64,000 nt of DNA from Armigeres subalbatus (taxonomy: Eukaryota > Arthropoda > Insecta > Diptera > Culicidae), in the NCBI RefSeq assembly GCF_024139115.2, contig NC_085141.1, positions 380,449,278 through 380,513,277 of the forward strand, in the 5' to 3' direction. The notes beneath the pieces were generated by a model that saw only the letters and a list, made by a program, of their open reading frames with translations, searched no databases and was not told the origin of the DNA. Positions 45,594 through 56,645 of this stretch are shown in pieces (positions within the stretch are counted from its first letter, which is position 1; the number at the start of each line of letters is the position of its first letter). The translations under genes and the position numbers were made by a program.

Positions 45594-46137
45594 GGGTAAA
45601 GTGCCCAATAGTGGACCCCCAACCAATAGTGGACCCTCCAGCCATTTTTGCATTATTACAGCACAATGTAAACATTTTGCTATGAAATTCCATCGGGAGA
45701 ACCCACCCTACAGTCCTATGATTTGATTACATGCATTGGAAATGCTATGGAAAGTAAAATTAGATGATTTTTTACAAATCCATAAAAAATAAACACGAGA
45801 GTGTCCATTATAGGAATATTTTGGGGGGTCCATAATAGGAAAGAAGAACGTCCCGAAACGGGACATGAAAATCAAATGAAGTGTCGACTATAGGGAAGCA
45901 ATTTCCTATTACGGACCCCCAGGGGGTCTACTATAGGGCGAATTCAGTCAGACTTTAAAATGTTAATTTCAACGAATAACGTCGTGTATTTGAGTGTTTT
46001 ATGTATGTATCGTGAAGAGGAGGTGCAGAGCTTGATATTAAATATCACGCAAAATTACCATTTTGAAAATTTCCACTCCTTATGCCAGGAAGAGCAAAAT
46101 TTCGCTACTAGGGGGTCCACTATTGGGCATTTTACCC
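45594..46137 (+). mobile_element. MITE family C, copy 1 (intact), TA-flanked
   Basis: 544 bp with long inverted ends, GGGTAAAGTGCCCAATAGTG at the left and its near-exact inverse at the right, flanked by TA. The second copy, at 55673, is in opposite orientation and carries two nested insertions. Tc1/mariner-type by target; no transposase. Confidence 0.88.
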
Positions 46138-46915
46138 TACTATATTAACTTATTGACTATGCGTTTAATTATAGTAACTGAAAACTTACGTATACTCCTC
46201 TAGGCAGTTGTTATACTCCCGTATAGCGTAGCTCCAGCCGTAGAACCATCTCGTCCCTTGTAGTATTCCGAATTCTCAGTTCCGAACCTATGTTCGATGT
46301 TTAGTTAGGTTCTGAAATATAGGCTAAATTATGATTATGAAGTAATCGAGAGAATATGTATATTGCACCTTCAACTATTTACCTTGTAATTGCTGAGAAA
46401 TTCGGCAGGTTCTTTCAAGCAGTATTTGAAGAGTTTTCCTTCTCCTCGAGTTTCCGTATAATGCAGTTGCAGTAGAAACATTTTCGTTTTTGGGGTTTTC
46501 GAAATGAATAATGACAAGACTAATATTTTGTTTATATTGTGCACTACAAATTCATTTTACACATAATATAGTATATTTGAACCTCTTATAATAATTAATA
46601 TTTATACATGATTTTTATTAGGCGCACTTAGAATGTAAATTTTGAATTGCGCTCGTCGTCTATGTGCTTTTTGCACTTATAATTTATCAGCCATTTAATT
46701 TGAGTGTGGCATTCGAGCAGTTGGCGGCTTTAAAAAAAGCTTTCATTTAATAGCTGTGGAAAAGCTTACAGAACACTAGGATGAAAAGCTGGCCAAGTTC
46801 CAGTTGGTATGTAGTCATTGATGGTGAAGAATACTTCAAGAATAAACTACAACAATAAAATATTCAATAAAATCTTTACACTATAGATGCTTTAATTATT
46901 TCTAAATTGTTTTTC

Positions 46916-47230
46916 ACACAGAACCAGAATGGATTGAACAACAACATGAACTGACCTAAATCCTCTTAGCAAATTATTACAAAGCTATCTCAATCAGGTC
47001 CCGGTTCATTCAATTCGAGAACGGAGTGGGTGGGGTATAGCTGGCGTTTTTTATGGTGTTGGAGCTGCCCAGAACTCCATCTGCCCAGTCATCAACCCTG
47101 CGGCTGTGTATGTTGGTCCAGCAGATCATAATTCCTGTCCAAGTGGGATATTTAAATCATCAAATCCTAAATCAATCATAAGCACCACAGATCCTTTTCT
47201 GGTTCAATCAGATGCTGAATAACATTGAGG
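46916..47230 (+). pseudogene. Exon-like segment in left arm of palindrome
   Basis: TTTTTCACACAG precedes AACCAGAATGGATTGAACAA; about 300 bp later a donor-like ATTGAG/GTGAGT follows. One frame reads VQQIIIPVQVGYLNHQILNQ, then a stop, then APQILFWFNQ. The right arm has the same segment with the frame open in that part. Gln/Asn-rich composition; protein not identified. Confidence 0.4.
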
Positions 47231-47492
47231 TGAGTATTTGGTATGACTACGTATGACTACATTTGTTGTTCACTTAGTATTTATGCGTTTCCGAAGTTTA
47301 GGAACTACAAGTTACGCAGAATAATTTAAAACGAGCTGATTGCTCTTCGAATAAACAAATGTCGATGATTCCGTTAATAAAGCAACAAATTGGTGGATTG
47401 CAGAATCAAATCACCCACAAAAAGTAATCTTGAACAAGCATTCTGGAAATATCAACCACCTGGCAAATAACTTCCGTCGTGAACTTAATAAT

Positions 47493-47777
47493 CTAACTGT
47501 CGCGACCGGGCATCATCGTCCCGCGGTTCATTGTCGTGAATAACACCACCCGCGTTGGCTGGACACTCCGAATAATAGAGGGCGGTGTTACGGCTTTACC
47601 CATCGTCGGAGTAGATATTATGCCGGCTTCTGACTGTCCCATCCGATTATAGTCCTCGGTCCAAATGTTGACACCGCTTCATCCTTCCATCGTTCCGATG
47701 TCCGGCTGCTGAAGTTGTGCTTTCCGCAATCCGTCAATCAATTCCAATCTTGGAGCGTCGAGCCATCGCTGGTGGTG
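47493..47777 (-). pseudogene. Coding-like frame across the palindrome loop
   Basis: Minus-strand reading: WLDAPRLELIDGLRKAQLQQ, PDIGTMEG, one TGA at 47679-47681, then IISTPTMGKAVTPPSIIRSV and VVLFTTMNRG to a stop at 47493. One stop in about 95 codons and the composition suggest a decayed coding exon. Not recognised. Confidence 0.4.
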
Positions 47778-48039
47778 TTATTCACGACAATGAACCGCGG
47801 GACGAGGATACCCGGTCGCGACAGTTAGATCATTAAGTCCACAATGAAAGTTATCTGCCAGGTGGTTGATGTTTCCAGAATGCTTGTTCAAGATTACTTT
47901 TTGTGGGTAATTTGTTTCTTTCTTATCGGAATCAACGACATTTGATATGTGGAAGAACAATCAGCTCGTTATAAATTATTCCGCTAAAATTCGGAAATGC
48001 ATAACTAAGTGAACAACAAATGTAGTCATATTAAATACT

Positions 48040-48290
48040 CACCTCAATGTTATTCTGCATCTGATTGGACAAGAAAAGGATCTGCGGTGCTAATGATTGA
48101 TTGAGGATCTGATGATTTAAATATCCCGCCTGGCCAGGCATTAGGATATGCTGGACAAACATACCTCCACCCACTCCGCTCTCAAATTTAATGAACCGGG
48201 ACCTGATTGAAGAGCCTGATTGAGATAGGTTTGCTAAAAGAATTTAGGCAAGCCAGGTATGTTGTTCAATCCATTCTGTTTCTGTGAAAA
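48040..48290 (-). pseudogene. Exon-like segment in right arm of palindrome
   Basis: Minus-strand counterpart of 46916-47230: CTTTTTTCACAG precedes AAACAGAATGGATTGAACAA, and ATTGAG/GTGAGT ends it near 48040. One frame is open over about 60 codons, with FESGVGGGMFVQHILMPGQA and GYLNHQILNQSLAPQILFLS. Protein not identified. Confidence 0.4.
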
Positions 48291-48494
48291 AAGCAATATA
48301 AAATAAATTAATGCATCTATAGTGTAAAGATTTTATTGAATATTTCATTGTGGTAGTTAATTTTGACCTTAAATTTTAGATTTACCATACTGTTCATGTC
48401 GAAATATGAATCGGAAAACTTACAATCAAATGGTGGAATTGAATGGAATATGAGTCGTGTTTTGATTTTGTTTTTTTTTTATAGCTGAACACAC

Positions 48495-48690
48495 TGAAGT
48501 CTTCTTCACCTTTAATGACACTACATACCAACTGGAACTTAGCCAGCTTTCCAACTTGGTGCTCTATAAGCTTTTCCACATTATAATTGAATGCGTTTTT
48601 ATGGCCGCCAACTGCATGAATACCATGTATCTTGCGTGGCAAGTGTGCCCAGGGAGCCGAGAATGTTTCCCATCCTAGAATATGCTAGAC
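48495..48690 (-). mobile_element. SINE in right arm of palindrome
   Basis: CTTCTTCACCTTTAATGACA at the left, CTTGCGTGGCAAGTGTGCCC and CATCCTAGAATATGCTAGAC at the right; inverted partner of the split SINE at 44826/46720. Its presence in both arms means it predates the inverted duplication. Confidence 0.65.
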
Positions 48691-48769
48691 GGATTGTATA
48701 CACACTACACAGTCAATCATTTAAAATGTATATCTAGTTAAATCCTGAAAATACAAATGTATATCCAAG

Positions 48770-49194
48770 GATGTTATCGATCATTAAATGATCTAAATTT
48801 TAGTATTTTGCGTTCGATCATTTAGTAGTTTGTCAATAACTCATTCCACAATTTCAAAATGTGTTGTATGGTAGACTTCTGGTGCGAAGGTTTTTCTACA
48901 ACTCTGCCTAATGGTTCGTTAAAAGAATTCAACTAATAACGGAGTTATAGCGCTAGTTGCAGTAACTTAAACTAAATTATTGGAATTTTGTTATCATTTA
49001 GTCTAAGTTACTGAAACTATAGCTATAACTCTGTTACTAGTTGAATTCAAACAACGAACCATTAGGCAGAGTTGTAGAAAAGAACTAGAAGTCCACCATA
49101 CAACACATTTTGAAATTCAGCTTTTGTAATGAGTTATTAACAAACTACTAAATGATCGAACGCTAATTTCTAAATGATTGATAACATCCTTGTG
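48770..49194. mobile_element. Foldback MITE in right arm of palindrome
   Basis: CAAGGATGTTATCGATCATT at the left and, inverted, the same motif at the right; arms of about 205 bp meeting near 48982. Internal blocks such as CCTAATGGTTCGTT and TGTTGTATGGT recur inverted. Absent from the left arm. Confidence 0.8.
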
Positions 49195-49615
49195 TATAAG
49201 TAGTTAAAACCTAAATAACTTACCCCACTAATTTTCCGAATGAGCTTGCGAGCGAAAACAAAGCAGCTATACGATTTTTACAAGTCGGACACCACTCTCC
49301 AGGATAGCAATATCTCATGGTACGCTTTTTTACCACTATCACCAAGAAAGAAGAAAATTCGTTAGGCGTTTCCTAGGGGAAAGTGGGGCAAGACAGCCAA
49401 CGTTGATTATGACATTCGCCACTTCCAGCGAACGCAAACTACACTCTGGTTCCAGCAACACTTCTCCAGCGACCATTCTTTTGCCGCTGCCTGCCGATAT
49501 GTTTGCTTTACTTCTTCCGGGTGGATGGTAGCAAAAGATGAGACATAACAGAAGAACTCGTTAAGTTTTATACTTTCTGGGTTTTTTCCGTGATTCCTTC
49601 ACCAAGCAGAAGTCT

Positions 49616-50519
49616 ACGAGTCCTAATCCATATGTATTCTTTGATCGAATTGCTTGATGTCGTGTCTACTATGACGCTGATGTTAAATTTTCGACGTTGA
49701 TCAAATTTTGGCCGACCAGTTGCTGCAGGCAATACAATACACTCGTTTGGAGTGAATCTTTGAATGATTTTCTCCGCCTGCAGTGCGATGGTCTTTTGCT
49801 GGGAGTCTTTTGCATTTCAGGATCGATGTCTGGAGATAAATGTGGAAGCATACATTTTAAGTCACTTTCAGATTAACAGCAAATTCAGAATTAAACTCAC
49901 CGTTCCAGAAATAGCCGCCAGAAGAATCTAGTTTTGGTCATCTGACAAAAAACACCAGCAGCAGATCAACACTTGGGATCGGGTTCACTGACGTTCTGTA
50001 GCTAGTGATCCGAGATGGGATTATTATGTGACAGGCAAACAACAATTCAGCAGCTTGTTATCTGTGGCTTCTAACTTCGTCGGTGTTCTAACCTCTGGTC
50101 GTTGCTGTATACGAACGGATTTGCTGGAAGAATCACAATTATGGTTAATGATAAGAAGAAACAATCAGCAAACTTGACTATAGCTTCTTACCTGTATCCG
50201 ATACCCGAAATTCGTCATAAACCGTGGGACAGCCTTTATTTTTGCTGATTAGCTAAATTATTTGAAAAAACTATGATCAGTCGGGAATGAAAATTAATGA
50301 CAATTGACAGTAATATTTTCCCGTGGATGAACACTTGAAATCACATGCTGCTCCATAAGACTACCTTATGATTTTGATTCATAAGGATAAACATTGAAAT
50401 TCATAGGGCATATCTATGTAATTAATACTAACGATTTTGATTTTCATAGTAGCCTTATGAAGCGTCTATGAAATGAACTTCTGGTGTTTCATAAGGCATA
50501 ACTTATGAAATTCCATATT
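49616..50519. other. Intergenic sequence right of the palindrome
   Basis: No gene recognised. 50340-50520 is rich in CTTATGAA/TTCATAAG motifs like 43400-43580. Confidence 0.35.
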
Positions 50520-50625
50520 TTATTTCCGCCAGTGTATGATCGCTACAAAAACAAACTTTTTATAGAAGGCACGGAGACCCATAGTGTTATATACCGATCG
50601 ACTCAGCTCGACGAATTGAGGTGAT
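50520..50625 (-). repeat. Repeat hosting the TG tract
   Basis: The minus strand reads GAGTCGATCGGTATATAACA then CTATGGGTCTCCGTGCC, matching 5360-5400. It borders the TG tract in which the LINE at 50654 sits. Confidence 0.5.
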
Positions 50626-50653
50626 GTCTGTGTGTATGTGTGTGTGTGTGTTT
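50626..50653. repeat. TG microsatellite at LINE junction
   Basis: TGTCTGTGTGTATG then (TG)n, followed directly by a T-run that is the inverted A-tail of the LINE to the right. Confidence 0.9.
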
Positions 50654-51469
50654 GTTTTTTTTTCTTCCTAAGCAATGGAGGGGGAATCTGCTCAATAGAC
50701 ATCCTGGGTTGTCCAGGAAGTGCGGGGTTAGGGACCACCTCCAACAGCAAACGAGGGAGGAAGGACTACATCCCCGACCCGCTAAACCGTTTCCATTGCC
50801 GCCAAGCCCATAGTCCCTTCGGTACAACCAGAAAGTAATGCTTCAAACAGTGCACAACGCACCCTCGAGGTTAGCTGCGTGTCCTTGCAGCACCGAACAT
50901 CGTGACTCGCTTTTTTAGAAGAACACCAGCGCCAGCGCATTGCCGGCTTTCCAGGTGGCCTTACCACGCCCTATGTCCTCGGAAGGTGGGAAGGGTCGAC
51001 TTCGCGCCTGCTTCCCTCTGCACGACTGGTATCAAGAATGATGTACCGCGTGCACCCCAAATTGACCTCTCTGCGGCAGGGTCTATTCGCCAACACACAG
51101 AGGGACTTGCCGACGCGGTGCCTACGCCTGCCCCAGCCTTGACGAGGATCCGTTTCCGTCCTCGGGCTCGGAACCCGCCCCGTTGACCGACGCCGCGAAA
51201 GCGACGGTACCATGTTGTTCTTCACGCGACCACTTGTTCGATAAAAGGATCGAGTTCGACCACAGGGCACCGGTATGACCCATGAAGCCGACTCCGAACC
51301 CTTGGAACACCTCTTATTTGCGCCTGAACTAGCCATTCCTCGAGTCCACGCGCCACCTTCTGTGTAGCTCCGAGACGATTTGGACGATAGCCGATAAAAC
51401 GGCGTTCCAGCCAACTTCATCTTTACACATCCTCCGGACTAGGTTGTCCGGGGAAGTGTCCAGACCACA
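50654..51469 (-). mobile_element. R1-clade LINE, 5'-truncated 3' end
   Basis: The minus strand carries only the C-terminal end of ORF2 (VRRMCKDEVGWNAVLSAIVQ, IVSELHRRWRVDSRNG) and a long 3' UTR, ending in a T-run next to the TG tract. Its other border is a second TG tract at 51470. Confidence 0.75.
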
Positions 51470-51490
51470 TGTGTGTGAGTGTGTGTGTGT
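51470..51490. repeat. TG microsatellite between two LINE copies
   Basis: TGTGTGTGAGTGTGTGTGTG followed by a T-run. It separates the truncated and longer R1-clade copies, both minus strand. Confidence 0.9.
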
Positions 51491-52147
51491 TTTTTTTTTA
51501 CAAGGGTTAAAGGCCATCAAAAATCTGCGCGACAGACACCTCGAGCATCCATACTTTGCTCGAAGGCGAACAGGGATGGGCTCCTCCCGACCTGCTAAAA
51601 ATGTGCCTCCCGGATAAACCGGGTCCCTTATCCTCCTTGCCTCGATCCTCTCGGGACCACGGGATGCTGCGACTACTTCGGAGGGGGGGGGGGCGGTTGT
51701 GCTCATGCACTTCTTCTAAAATTCCGGCCCCTAGCTTAGGCTAGTTCGCCGACTGGCTTGCTGAGATCCACTGCTACGTTGTCTCGATCCCTAGGCGGTT
51801 GTGCAATAAGCTTCCTCACTCGAATCCTCCTGACTTCCCCCGGCGTCCAGGGTGGTCTACCAGTTCCGGTGAAGGAAACTTCCGCACTGATGGTGTCCCG
51901 ACTACCGGCGGCTATCGCAGGGGACGCTTTCGCGCATTGCGCCGTTGCGGGTTGCAGAGGTGGTCCGACAGTTCCGGTGGTGGATGACGTCCGCACGAGC
52001 GGTGCCCTACATACCCGAAGCACTTCCTTCTTCTTTCTTCTTTCTTCAGCAGGTTGGCAATTCGAGTGCCGAGGTCTGTCCAACGATTCCGGTTGGCAGA
52101 AGATTTCCGGTTCGCTGGCGCTCCGACGACCCGAGACCAAACACTGC

Positions 52148-53024
52148 TCACTGTGCTGGATTTCGCTCCAAACCGACGCTTATTTGCTGGTCCCTTCTCC
52201 ATCGACGCTGCAGCTCTGACAGTATTTGCGTCACGACTCTGCTTACTGCATTCGTACCTTCATCGCGACACATTCGCTCTGCGATGTTGTCCGCCCGTAG
52301 GGCAGGCATTCCTCTTCGTACTTCCGCAAACCTTGGGCAATCGAATACCACGTGTTCTGAAGTTCATACACGCCGGACAGAATGGCGATGACGCATGGCC
52401 ACACCGATGCAGATAGTGGCGGAAACATCCATGTCCGGAAAGGAACTGTGTGAGGTAAAAGTTCACCTCTCCATGCTCCCTATACACCCACGTCAACACA
52501 TTGGGGATGAGCCGGTGGGTCCACCTTCCATTATCCGCATTGTCCCACTCCTGCTGCCACTTCCCCATAGAGTCCAGTCTCACCGTCTTCCTCACATTTC
52601 TGATATCTCTTCGTTGGTAGCACTCGATATCCTCTGCTAGGGTTATGCAGATTGGAATCATCCCTGCGATAACGCAAACTGCCTCCGAGGAAATGGTTCG
52701 GTACGCACTCGCGACTCGAACGGCCATTAGACGAAACACGCTGTTCAACTTTCTGCGGTTACGTTTCGTCTTGAGCGCAGCTCCCCAGGCTGGAGCTCCG
52801 TACCCCAGTATCGAGGATGCTACTGCTGCCAGAAGACGTCTACTGCTGCTTTTAGGACCACCTACGTTCGGCATGATCCTTGCAAACGCACTGACCATTT
52901 TAGATGCCTTTTCGCAGGTATAGTCCACATGGGTGTTGAAATTCAACCGGTCGTCGATCATCACTCCTAGATGCCTCAAAGCCCGCCAGTATCGCAGTTT
53001 TTTGAGCCACGTTTGGAATTTCAT
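52148..53024 (-). pseudogene. R1-clade ORF2 C-terminal region, RT core deleted
   Basis: Minus strand: ALRHLGVMIDDRLNFNTHVD, SILGYGAPAWGAALKTKRNR, YRTISSEAVCVIAGMIPICI, then FLSGHGCFRHYLHRCGHASS with a Cys/His segment (PFCPACM), then in another frame VFDCPRFAEVRR. This is the region after the catalytic core. The core, including the (F/Y)ADD box, is absent. Confidence 0.8.
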
Positions 53025-53608
53025 CCGGACCCGGAGCTTTCTTCATCTTCAGACCTTTCGCCACTGATGACTTGCATACCTGCAATGGTTACTCCGTCTT
53101 CATCTACGTACGGTGTAGGCGGCCACATCGTAGAATCATGCTGCGGGAAGAGACCATCAACGATGATCTTCAGCTTGTTCGGACACATTTCCGCTGGCGT
53201 CACTGGACCCCTGATCCTCGCTGTTACGACACGATAAGCGTTGCCCCAAGGATCAGCGTCAGCTTATCGGCACAACTCCTTAAAGCAGTTGGATTGGCTG
53301 ACTTTAATCTCCCGTTTGAAGGCCGATCTAGCTTCACGGAAGATTATCTTACGCTCCTCTCTGACTGTTTCAGACCTTGCTCTCTGAAAGCGTCTTCTGG
53401 CTCTGAGACACGCAGCACGAAGGCTAGCAAGAGTATCGTTCCACCAATAGTTTAGCCGCCGGCTTTTCCTTGGCTCCAGTCTCCTTGGCATCGTCGCATC
53501 GCATGCCCTCGCAAGAGTTTCTGTCAGCTCGTCTGCATCGAGATTTGTAGCGCCGCTGTCTGCTCGGAGTGCTTCGATAAAAAGATCTTTGTCGAAGTCC
53601 TTCGCCTT

Positions 53609-54190
53609 TCATTTTCGCCCGCTATTCCTAATCTCTCGCCGTACCGTATGCATTCGTGTTCCAACACAATACCGGATCGCCTGATGATCACTATGTGTAT
53701 AGTCCTCATTTACTCTCCAGTTCATGTTCCTCACCAGCGACGGACTGCAGAACGTGACGTCGATGATGGACTCCCTGCCATCTCTGCGAAATGTACTAAC
53801 GGTACCTTCGTTGCACAGCCTGACGTCCAGCTTTGCCAACGACTCCAGCAAACTGTAACCTCTGGGGTTAGTCAGCCTGCTTCCCCACTCCACTGCCCAA
53901 GCGTTGAAGTCGCCTCCGATGATTACCGGTTTTCGGCCGATCAGCTTCTCCGTGAGTGAGTTCAGCATCCGGTTATACTGCTCCAAAGTCCATCTTAGGG
54001 GTGCGTAGCAGCAAAACACGAAGATCCCGTTGATTTTGGAGATAACGAAACCTTCGCTTGAGCTGTCTACCACTTCTACCTTGCCGTTGTCAGAAGGGAT
54101 CCGATACGGTTCAGCAATAATTGCCACGTCACACATTGCTTCTGTTGTCGACTGCCACAACAGTTGCTGTGCGGTGTCGCAATCTCCATC
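53609..54190 (-). pseudogene. R1-clade endonuclease domain, N-terminally truncated
   Basis: Minus strand. Motifs in order: CDVAIIAEPYRIP (metal-binding Glu), VFCCYAPLRWTLEQYNRML, VIIGGDFNAWAVEWGS, then YTHSDHQAIRY (the C-terminal SDH). These are the catalytic motifs of the AP-like endonuclease of R1 elements. The first strand of the domain is lost in the deletion near 54190. The frame at 53609-54424 reads upstream only as shadow. Confidence 0.8.
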
Positions 54191-55197
54191 TGCTTGGTGA
54201 CTCGTGGGGCGAATCTCAACGGGCACACCGACCATCCTACTTTCACCTTGCCCGCCTCCACCATTTTGTTGGCAGCCTCTGCTGGTAGTCGTATCGCTGC
54301 TACTTGTGTGCCACCGTACGCTCTCCTCAGTCGAATCGTCATTTGCACTTCCCCCAGCTTGCATTGTGAGACCAGTGCATCCCTCAGTTCGTCTTCCGTC
54401 GTGATCTCGTCCAGGTCTCTGCACTCGACCACTGCTTCCTGCGTTAGAGCTCTTACGTTACCGTCACTGCCCAATGAATTGGCAATGAGCTCCCGGAAGG
54501 CCGAGCTCTTGATCGTGGGATCCTTCTTCAGCTCGAACAGCAACTCCCCCTTCTGGGTACGCCTAGTTCTCACCACTTTCTCACCCAAGTCTTTTAGCTC
54601 CGGGTCCTCTTTCACCTTCTGCAGGATCGCTGCGTACGACGTTTTATCGCTCGCTTCTACGATCAGGGCATCACCTTTAACTCTCTCCCGAGGAGAACGA
54701 CGTTTTTCTTGTTTCTTCTGTTCCTTCCTCTTTTCCACATTCTCCTTCTGCTGCTTCCTCTTCTCCCGCTGGCTTTCCACGGTCTGCCACTCACCATCCT
54801 TGACACGTTCCTTCAGCACGCTGGCAAAGTCTTGCACGTTCCGTTGCTTTTTCGTGCCTTCCTGCTCTCCAGGCGAATCCCTTCCTCGCTTTTCCGTGCG
54901 AGTGGTTCGGGGACTTTTAGGTGCCTGCTGCGTTTCAATTGCTGTATGCTCCGCCGCATCTTTCAGCACCTTTTCAGCTGCTTCGGCTTTCTTTTTCAGC
55001 GCGATCTGTTCGTGTTCGGCTGCTTTTATGGCGGAATTAATGCTTGTCACTAGAAGCTTGATCTTCGTGTGAACATTGTGCTTGTCCTTCACGAAGTCAT
55101 AAAGCTCGTTGACTCGCTTCCGCACCTCCATCAGGTTGGACCTCCCGAATTGTAGCTCCTCCTGAGTAGCACTACTTTCCGATTTTTGGGTGGACAC
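54076..55197 (-). pseudogene. R1-clade ORF1 (gag-like), fused out of frame to endonuclease
   Basis: 373-codon minus frame. A charged, coiled N-terminal part (VRKRVNELYDFVKDKHNVHT) and a basic linker precede the conserved central domain (SYAAILQKVKEDPELKDLGE, RLRRAYGGTQVAAIRLP, VGWSVCPLRFAPRV). The expected CCHC knuckles should follow, but the frame then reads endonuclease DNA in the wrong frame, revealing a deletion. In active elements this protein binds RNA. Confidence 0.75.
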
Positions 55198-55347
55198 CCT
55201 ATTCCCGGATCCTAGCTCCTGTTGGCCTGCCTGGTACTCAGCAGTCTTGGCCGTACTATGTACTTATCCTTAACCGATTTACTCGCAACAAATTGCATTC
55301 GACGCAGGATATTGTTTCCTATTGAAAATTGGTCAGATCGGACTATA

Positions 55348-55494
55348 AGGCTTGCTGGCGTTAATCATCTTTCTCTTGCACGCGTACGGAGGGGGTAGGA
55401 TTTGTTTTCATCGGGAAACGCTTCGTCCCGATGAAAACAAATCCTATCCAGTATGTGCGCGTACAAGAGAAAGATGATCAAACGTCAGCAAGCT
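55348..55494. repeat. 147-bp hairpin palindrome
   Basis: TAGGATTTGTTTTCATCGGG near 55397 recurs inverted near 55430; outer arm blocks ATCATCTTTCTCTTG and GCTTGCTG also recur inverted. Arms about 70 bp with a few mismatches and almost no loop. A 77-codon frame at 55431 crosses it and is not a gene. Confidence 0.85.
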
Positions 55495-55920
55495 CTATGG
55501 GCTCGGAAGTTATGGCCAAAATACCACTTTTTTTTATAGAAAAAATGGGTGAAAAAATATCACTCATTTTTCAGGCACTTAAGCCCCAAACGCAATACAA
55601 CGGAACGGCGACGGAAACGGAAAATTTGACAGTTAGTCTTGGGGCTTTATCCTTAACCGAGTAGCGGCAGTAGGGTAAAATGCCCAATAGTGGACCCCCT
55701 AGTAGCGAAATTTTGCTCTTTTTGTCATAAGGAGTAGAAATTTTCAACATATTAATGCTGCTTGACATCTAATACCAAGTTCTGCATCTCCTCTTCACGA
55801 TACATACATAAAACACTCAAATACACGACGTTATTCGTTGAAATTAACATTTTATAGTCTGACTGAATTCGCCCTATAGTAGACCCCCTGAGGGTCCATA
55901 ATAGGAATTTGCTTCCCTAT

Positions 55921-56072
55921 GGTCCAATGCACCGAATGAACACAATGACGTTTGAGTCGGGCGCTGTTTACTAAAAATGAACACTTGCATGAACTCGATG
56001 AATGAAAAAGTATTCATTCTTAGTAAACAGCGCACCGCTCAAACGTCAATGATGAACTCGGTGCATTTGACC
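55921..56072. mobile_element. 152-bp palindromic MITE inside MITE C
   Basis: GGTCCAATGCACCGA at the left and, inverted, GGTCAAATGCACCGA at the right; the whole element is nearly a perfect hairpin (AACGTCA, TTTACTAA and TTCATTC blocks pair). Comparison with MITE C copy 1 gives an AT flank on each side. Confidence 0.85.
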
Positions 56073-56355
56073 ATAGTCGACACTTCATTTGATTTTTATG
56101 TTCCGTTTCGGGACGTTCTTCTTCCCTATTATGGACCCCCCAAAATATTCCTATAATGGACACTCTCGTGTTTATTTTTTATAGAATTGTAAAAAATCAT
56201 TTAATTTTACTTTGCATACCATTTCCAATGCATGTAATCAAATCATAGGACTGTAAGGTAGGTTCTCCCGATGGAATTTCATAGCAAAATGTTTACATTG
56301 TGCAGTAATAATGCAAAAATGGCTGGAGGGTCCACTATTGGTTGGGGGTCCACTA

Positions 56356-56645
56356 CAGTGAACGTTCGCTAATTGGGTTTTTTCTAGTTGGGGCGTTTTT
56401 TAGTTGGGGGTTCGCTAATTGGGGCGAAACCCAATTAAAAAGCAGCTAAACGTCAGAATGTGATGTCAAAAACGCGTTGACGTTTTGTTTCCGTGTTTAG
56501 CGGGCTCGATATTTTCTGGCGCGTAAAATTTTCCTTTGTTCAGTGCAAAAAGTAAACAACATTTACGCTTGTCAAAACGCCCCAATTAGCGAACGGCATT
56601 CGCTAGTTGGGGTGAGGTCGTGCCCCAATTAGCGAACGATCACTG
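56356..56645 (+). mobile_element. 290-bp TA-flanked MITE (CAGTGA ends) inside MITE C
   Basis: CAGTGAACGTTCGCTAATTG at the left, CAGTGATCGTTCGCTAATTG inverted at the right, TA on each side. The uninterrupted CCACTATTGGG site is in MITE C copy 1. The motif GTTCGCTAATTGGGG is repeated several times inside. The ends resemble those of the element at 2068. Confidence 0.9.

Larger units (their letters stand above)
44122..49615. repeat. Large imperfect palindrome (inverted duplication)
   Basis: Left-arm blocks 44122-44770, 44815-44895 plus 46720-46850, and 46857-47550 recur inverted as 49217-49615, 48495-48700 and 47771-48345. The centre is a 220-bp loop at 47551-47770. Innermost arms are nearly identical (ACTGTCGCGACCGGG, GTTCATTGTCGTGAATAACA); outer parts diverge and carry private insertions: 44896-46719 on the left and 48770-49194 on the right. 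It could be an inverted duplication of one locus or a foldback transposon. Confidence 0.8.
51491..55260 (-). mobile_element. R1-clade (Waldo-like) LINE, internally deleted
   Basis: Minus-strand element in order: ORF1, endonuclease, RT entry motif, post-RT domain with a CCHC-like segment, long 3' UTR, A-tail against TG repeats. Two internal deletions are visible: near 54190 ORF1 runs straight into the endonuclease, losing the gag zinc knuckles, and near 53022 KAPGPDEIPN is joined to the post-RT region, removing the whole catalytic RT core. Residence at TG/AC repeats is the known target habit of Waldo elements. Non-functional. Confidence 0.8.

Noticed and set aside
54164..55072. 302-codon plus-strand frame
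   Set aside because: Antisense shadow of the R1-clade ORF1; a Ser/Leu/Phe-rich translation of a Lys/Glu-rich gene.
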